The position numbers and the translations under genes were made by a program. The notes below the pieces were generated by a model, which saw only the letters and a list, made by a program, of their open reading frames with translations, was not told where the DNA came from and searched no databases. This document shows, one piece after another, positions 40,443-42,081 of a stretch of 42,081 bases of DNA. Numbering within the stretch: the first letter of the stretch is position 1; every line of letters starts with the position of its first letter. This DNA comes from a virus: positions 1 to 42,081 of IMG/VR virus record IMGVR_UViG_3300030107_002430; one strand, given 5' to 3'.

Positions 40443-40742
40443 ATGACAATGCATAAATACTCAGTAAACGAATCAAATAATATCGGCTTAGGACAAGCTG
40501 GATCAATCTTAGAAACAGGAACTACTGCTGTATCTGGTAAAGAGATAGTAGCAATAACCTTTTTAGAAGATTCAGTATTTAGTGTTCTTACACCTGAAAG
40601 TGGAACAAGTCAATATATAGGAAACTCCAACAACAATGGAGATAGTACTGCAAGTGTTACTTTTCCACAAGGAGTTACAATCTTTGGTCGCTGGTCTGCG
40701 TTTACTTTATCAAGCGGTTCAGTAGTAGCATACTTAGGCTAG
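40443..40742 (+). CDS. putative decoration or fibre-associated protein, 99 residues
   Basis: GGAG 7 nt before the ATG. Beta-rich with a start motif (NIGLGQAGSILETGTTAVSG) and a C-terminal VTFPQGVTIFGRWSAFTLSS, GSVVAYLG. This FPQGVTIxGRWxxFTLxSGxVxAYxG end occurs in small beta proteins of marine podoviruses and head or tail surfaces. Position between adaptor and fibre suggests a tail or vertex surface protein. The gene is followed 4 nt later by the LamG gene. Confidence 0.6.
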   Translation: MTMHKYSVNESNNIGLGQAGSILETGTTAVSGKEIVAITFLEDSVFSVLTPESGTSQYIGNSNNNGDSTASVTFPQGVTIFGRWSAFTLSSGSVVAYLG

Positions 40743-40746
40743 ATCA

Positions 40747-42081
40747 ATGCTGGGATTAGGCAGCAGTCTAGCTAAAGGGGGAGCATCCCTTTTAACCTAC
40801 GTTAAGGATAACCTTAAACTATACCTCGACTTTAAGTCTAATAAGTCAGATACCCTCAAGTTTCCTTGTGAAGGTTCTGCTTCATTTGATGGTACAAATG
40901 ATTATATAAGTATAGATAGTATTGGAATTAGTGGAGATGCTACTTTTACTATAGCTTTTTGGGCATATTGGAACGGTAGTTCTTGGGTTTCAAATTATCC
41001 AAGCGTTGTAAGTAATAGTACTCAAGATACAGGCAAAGGACTTTCAACAACATTTTATGATGGTAGACCTGCACTTGATTTCTGGAGTGTTAGATATAGA
41101 GCAGATAACGCTTTAGATGTACAAAGGTGGTATCATATCGCTTTTACTAAAACATCTGGTAATATTTCATCAACATCTAAAATTTATGTAAATGGGTCAG
41201 AGGTTGCAGGTTCGCTTGAACAACCAGACCAAGCTCCAAATATAACTGATTCAGATATAGTAATAGGAAGATTGAATGATGCAAGTGGAAGATATTGGGA
41301 TGGTAAAGTTGCAAATATGGCAATTTGGACAAGGGTACTTTCCATTGAAGAAATAAACTCTGTCATGCGTAAGAACTACAGTCAGTTAGGTTCTGTAGAA
41401 AAAACAAGTTTAGTTAGTTGGTGGGCAATGGATACTATGAGTGGAGATGAAAATACATTAAGCGTAACTGGAAATAGGGGAGTAATAACTGATTTAGTAT
41501 CTGGTAATGGTTCTGAAAATTTAGGTACAGAATTAGTTCCAAATAATTTAATAACATCTACTCAATTTACTATACTTGGTGCATCGGGTGGCAGTATAAA
41601 CAATGGTGTTTTACGAATTAATACTTCTGGTGCAAGTCAATATTTATACGATGTTGATTTACTTGAAGATAATAAAATATATAAATTTGTTGCAGTAGTA
41701 AGTGATGCTACTTCTGGCGAATTGTACTTTAGAAGTGGTAATAATTATGCTCAAGGAATATGTGGAACTGTAGGGACACACACAGGATATGTAGAAGCAG
41801 ATGGTACAAACGTAATAATTAGTAGAAATAGCGGTAGTGAAACAACAGATATTTCTATTAATTCATTATCTATTAGAGAAGTTCTTGGTAATACAGGATT
41901 AATAAAAGGAGCAACAACTACCACATCAGTATATGGTGGCAATGCTCCAGTTCTTCCAAGAGCAGTTGATGTCGCAAGAGAAGGTGAAGCAGAGGCTATT
42001 GGGGATGGTAGTGCTTTGTTTAATGGTACTACAGATTTAATTCAAGTTAATGCTGATTCAAATATTAATAATCTATTTGAA
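40747..42081 (+). CDS. LamG-containing fibre or adhesin, truncated by the window end
   Basis: 445 codons are visible and the frame is still open at 42081. Residues 43-215 form a concanavalin-like LamG domain (SASFDGTNDYISI, ATFTIAFWAYWNG, RWYHIAFTKTSG, KIYVNGSEVAG, IVIGRLNDASG, GKVANMAIWTRVLS). Residues 265-390 are a beta sandwich (ITSTQFTILGASGGSINNG, KIYKFVAVVSDA), likely a carbohydrate-binding module. A second LamG begins near 425 (GSALFNGTTDLIQVNAD). Such proteins bind host glycans. ATG has little ribosome site; translation is probably coupled to the 99-residue gene. Confidence 0.72.
   Translation, partial: MLGLGSSLAKGGASLLTYVKDNLKLYLDFKSNKSDTLKFPCEGSASFDGTNDYISIDSIGISGDATFTIAFWAYWNGSSWVSNYPSVVSNSTQDTGKGLSTTFYDGRPALDFWSVRYRADNALDVQRWYHIAFTKTSGNISSTSKIYVNGSEVAGSLEQPDQAPNITDSDIVIGRLNDASGRYWDGKVANMAIWTRVLSIEEINSVMRKNYSQLGSVEKTSLVSWWAMDTMSGDENTLSVTGNRGVITDLVSGNGSENLGTELVPNNLITSTQFTILGASGGSINNGVLRINTSGASQYLYDVDLLEDNKIYKFVAVVSDATSGELYFRSGNNYAQGICGTVGTHTGYVEADGTNVIISRNSGSETTDISINSLSIREVLGNTGLIKGATTTTSVYGGNAPVLPRAVDVAREGEAEAIGDGSALFNGTTDLIQVNADSNINNLFE

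Noticed and set aside
1-42081. Window as a complete circular genome
   Set aside because: The open LamG frame at the end does not continue into the M15 peptidase frame at the start; both genes are truncated.

Overview
The window is a single block of an AT-rich, tightly packed double-stranded DNA phage genome. The morphogenesis genes fit a short-tailed (podovirus-like) phage: P22-type portal, scaffold, major capsid protein, head-tail adaptor, a nozzle-like tail protein, and a cluster of internal/ejection proteins, with no tape measure, sheath or tail-terminator genes. Shine-Dalgarno sequences (AGGAG, GGAGG) precede many genes, so the host is probably a Shine-Dalgarno-using bacterium and not a Bacteroidetes; AT-richness and gene content would fit a marine phage, but this is inference. 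No integrase, CRISPR array, IS element or credible tRNA was seen. Both window ends cut through genes, so more genome lies outside.

Layout. (1) 1-16.6 kb, plus strand: end of an M15-type endolysin, a calcineurin-like phosphoesterase, the nozzle-like tail protein, four small virion/ejection proteins, a giant 3040-residue protein and a small HExxH zincin-like protein. (2) 16.6-27.1 kb, minus strand: a leftward operon of replication, recombination and host-takeover genes with many 4-nt start/stop overlaps: ParB-like protein, PD-(D/E)XK-like nuclease, primase-helicase fusion, putative ssDNA-binding protein, Sak3/DUF1071-type annealing protein, DUF932 protein, several zinc-ribbon proteins and a possible histone-fold peptide. 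(3) 27.1-29.9 kb, minus strand: small genes separated by hairpins and by a repeated box (TTCCTTTATTTSTG followed by a TATA-like stretch), plus two long gene-free stretches full of back-to-back closed stems. (4) 29.9-30.15 kb: a divergent intergenic region with nested inverted repeats. (5) 30.15-42.08 kb, plus strand: putative small terminase, large terminase, portal, scaffold, capsid, decoration proteins, adaptor proteins and a partial LamG-containing fibre.

Most unusual content. The giant protein carries a clear AlkB-type 2OG-Fe(II) dioxygenase domain (H1934, D1936, H1992, R2004, R2010) and, about 700 residues earlier, a segment closely resembling the catalytic double-psi barrel of two-barrel RNA polymerases (R1166-x-P1168, then D1205-x-D1207-x-D1209). 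Its first ~90 residues are related to those of the 260-residue protein encoded just upstream, suggesting a shared virion-packaging or ejection signal. Together with the repeated terminator/promoter-like modules of the leftward small genes, this supports a testable model: an RNA polymerase packaged in the virion and ejected with the DNA to start early transcription, carried on the same polypeptide as a nucleic-acid demethylase. Function is inferred from motifs only; no searches were run.
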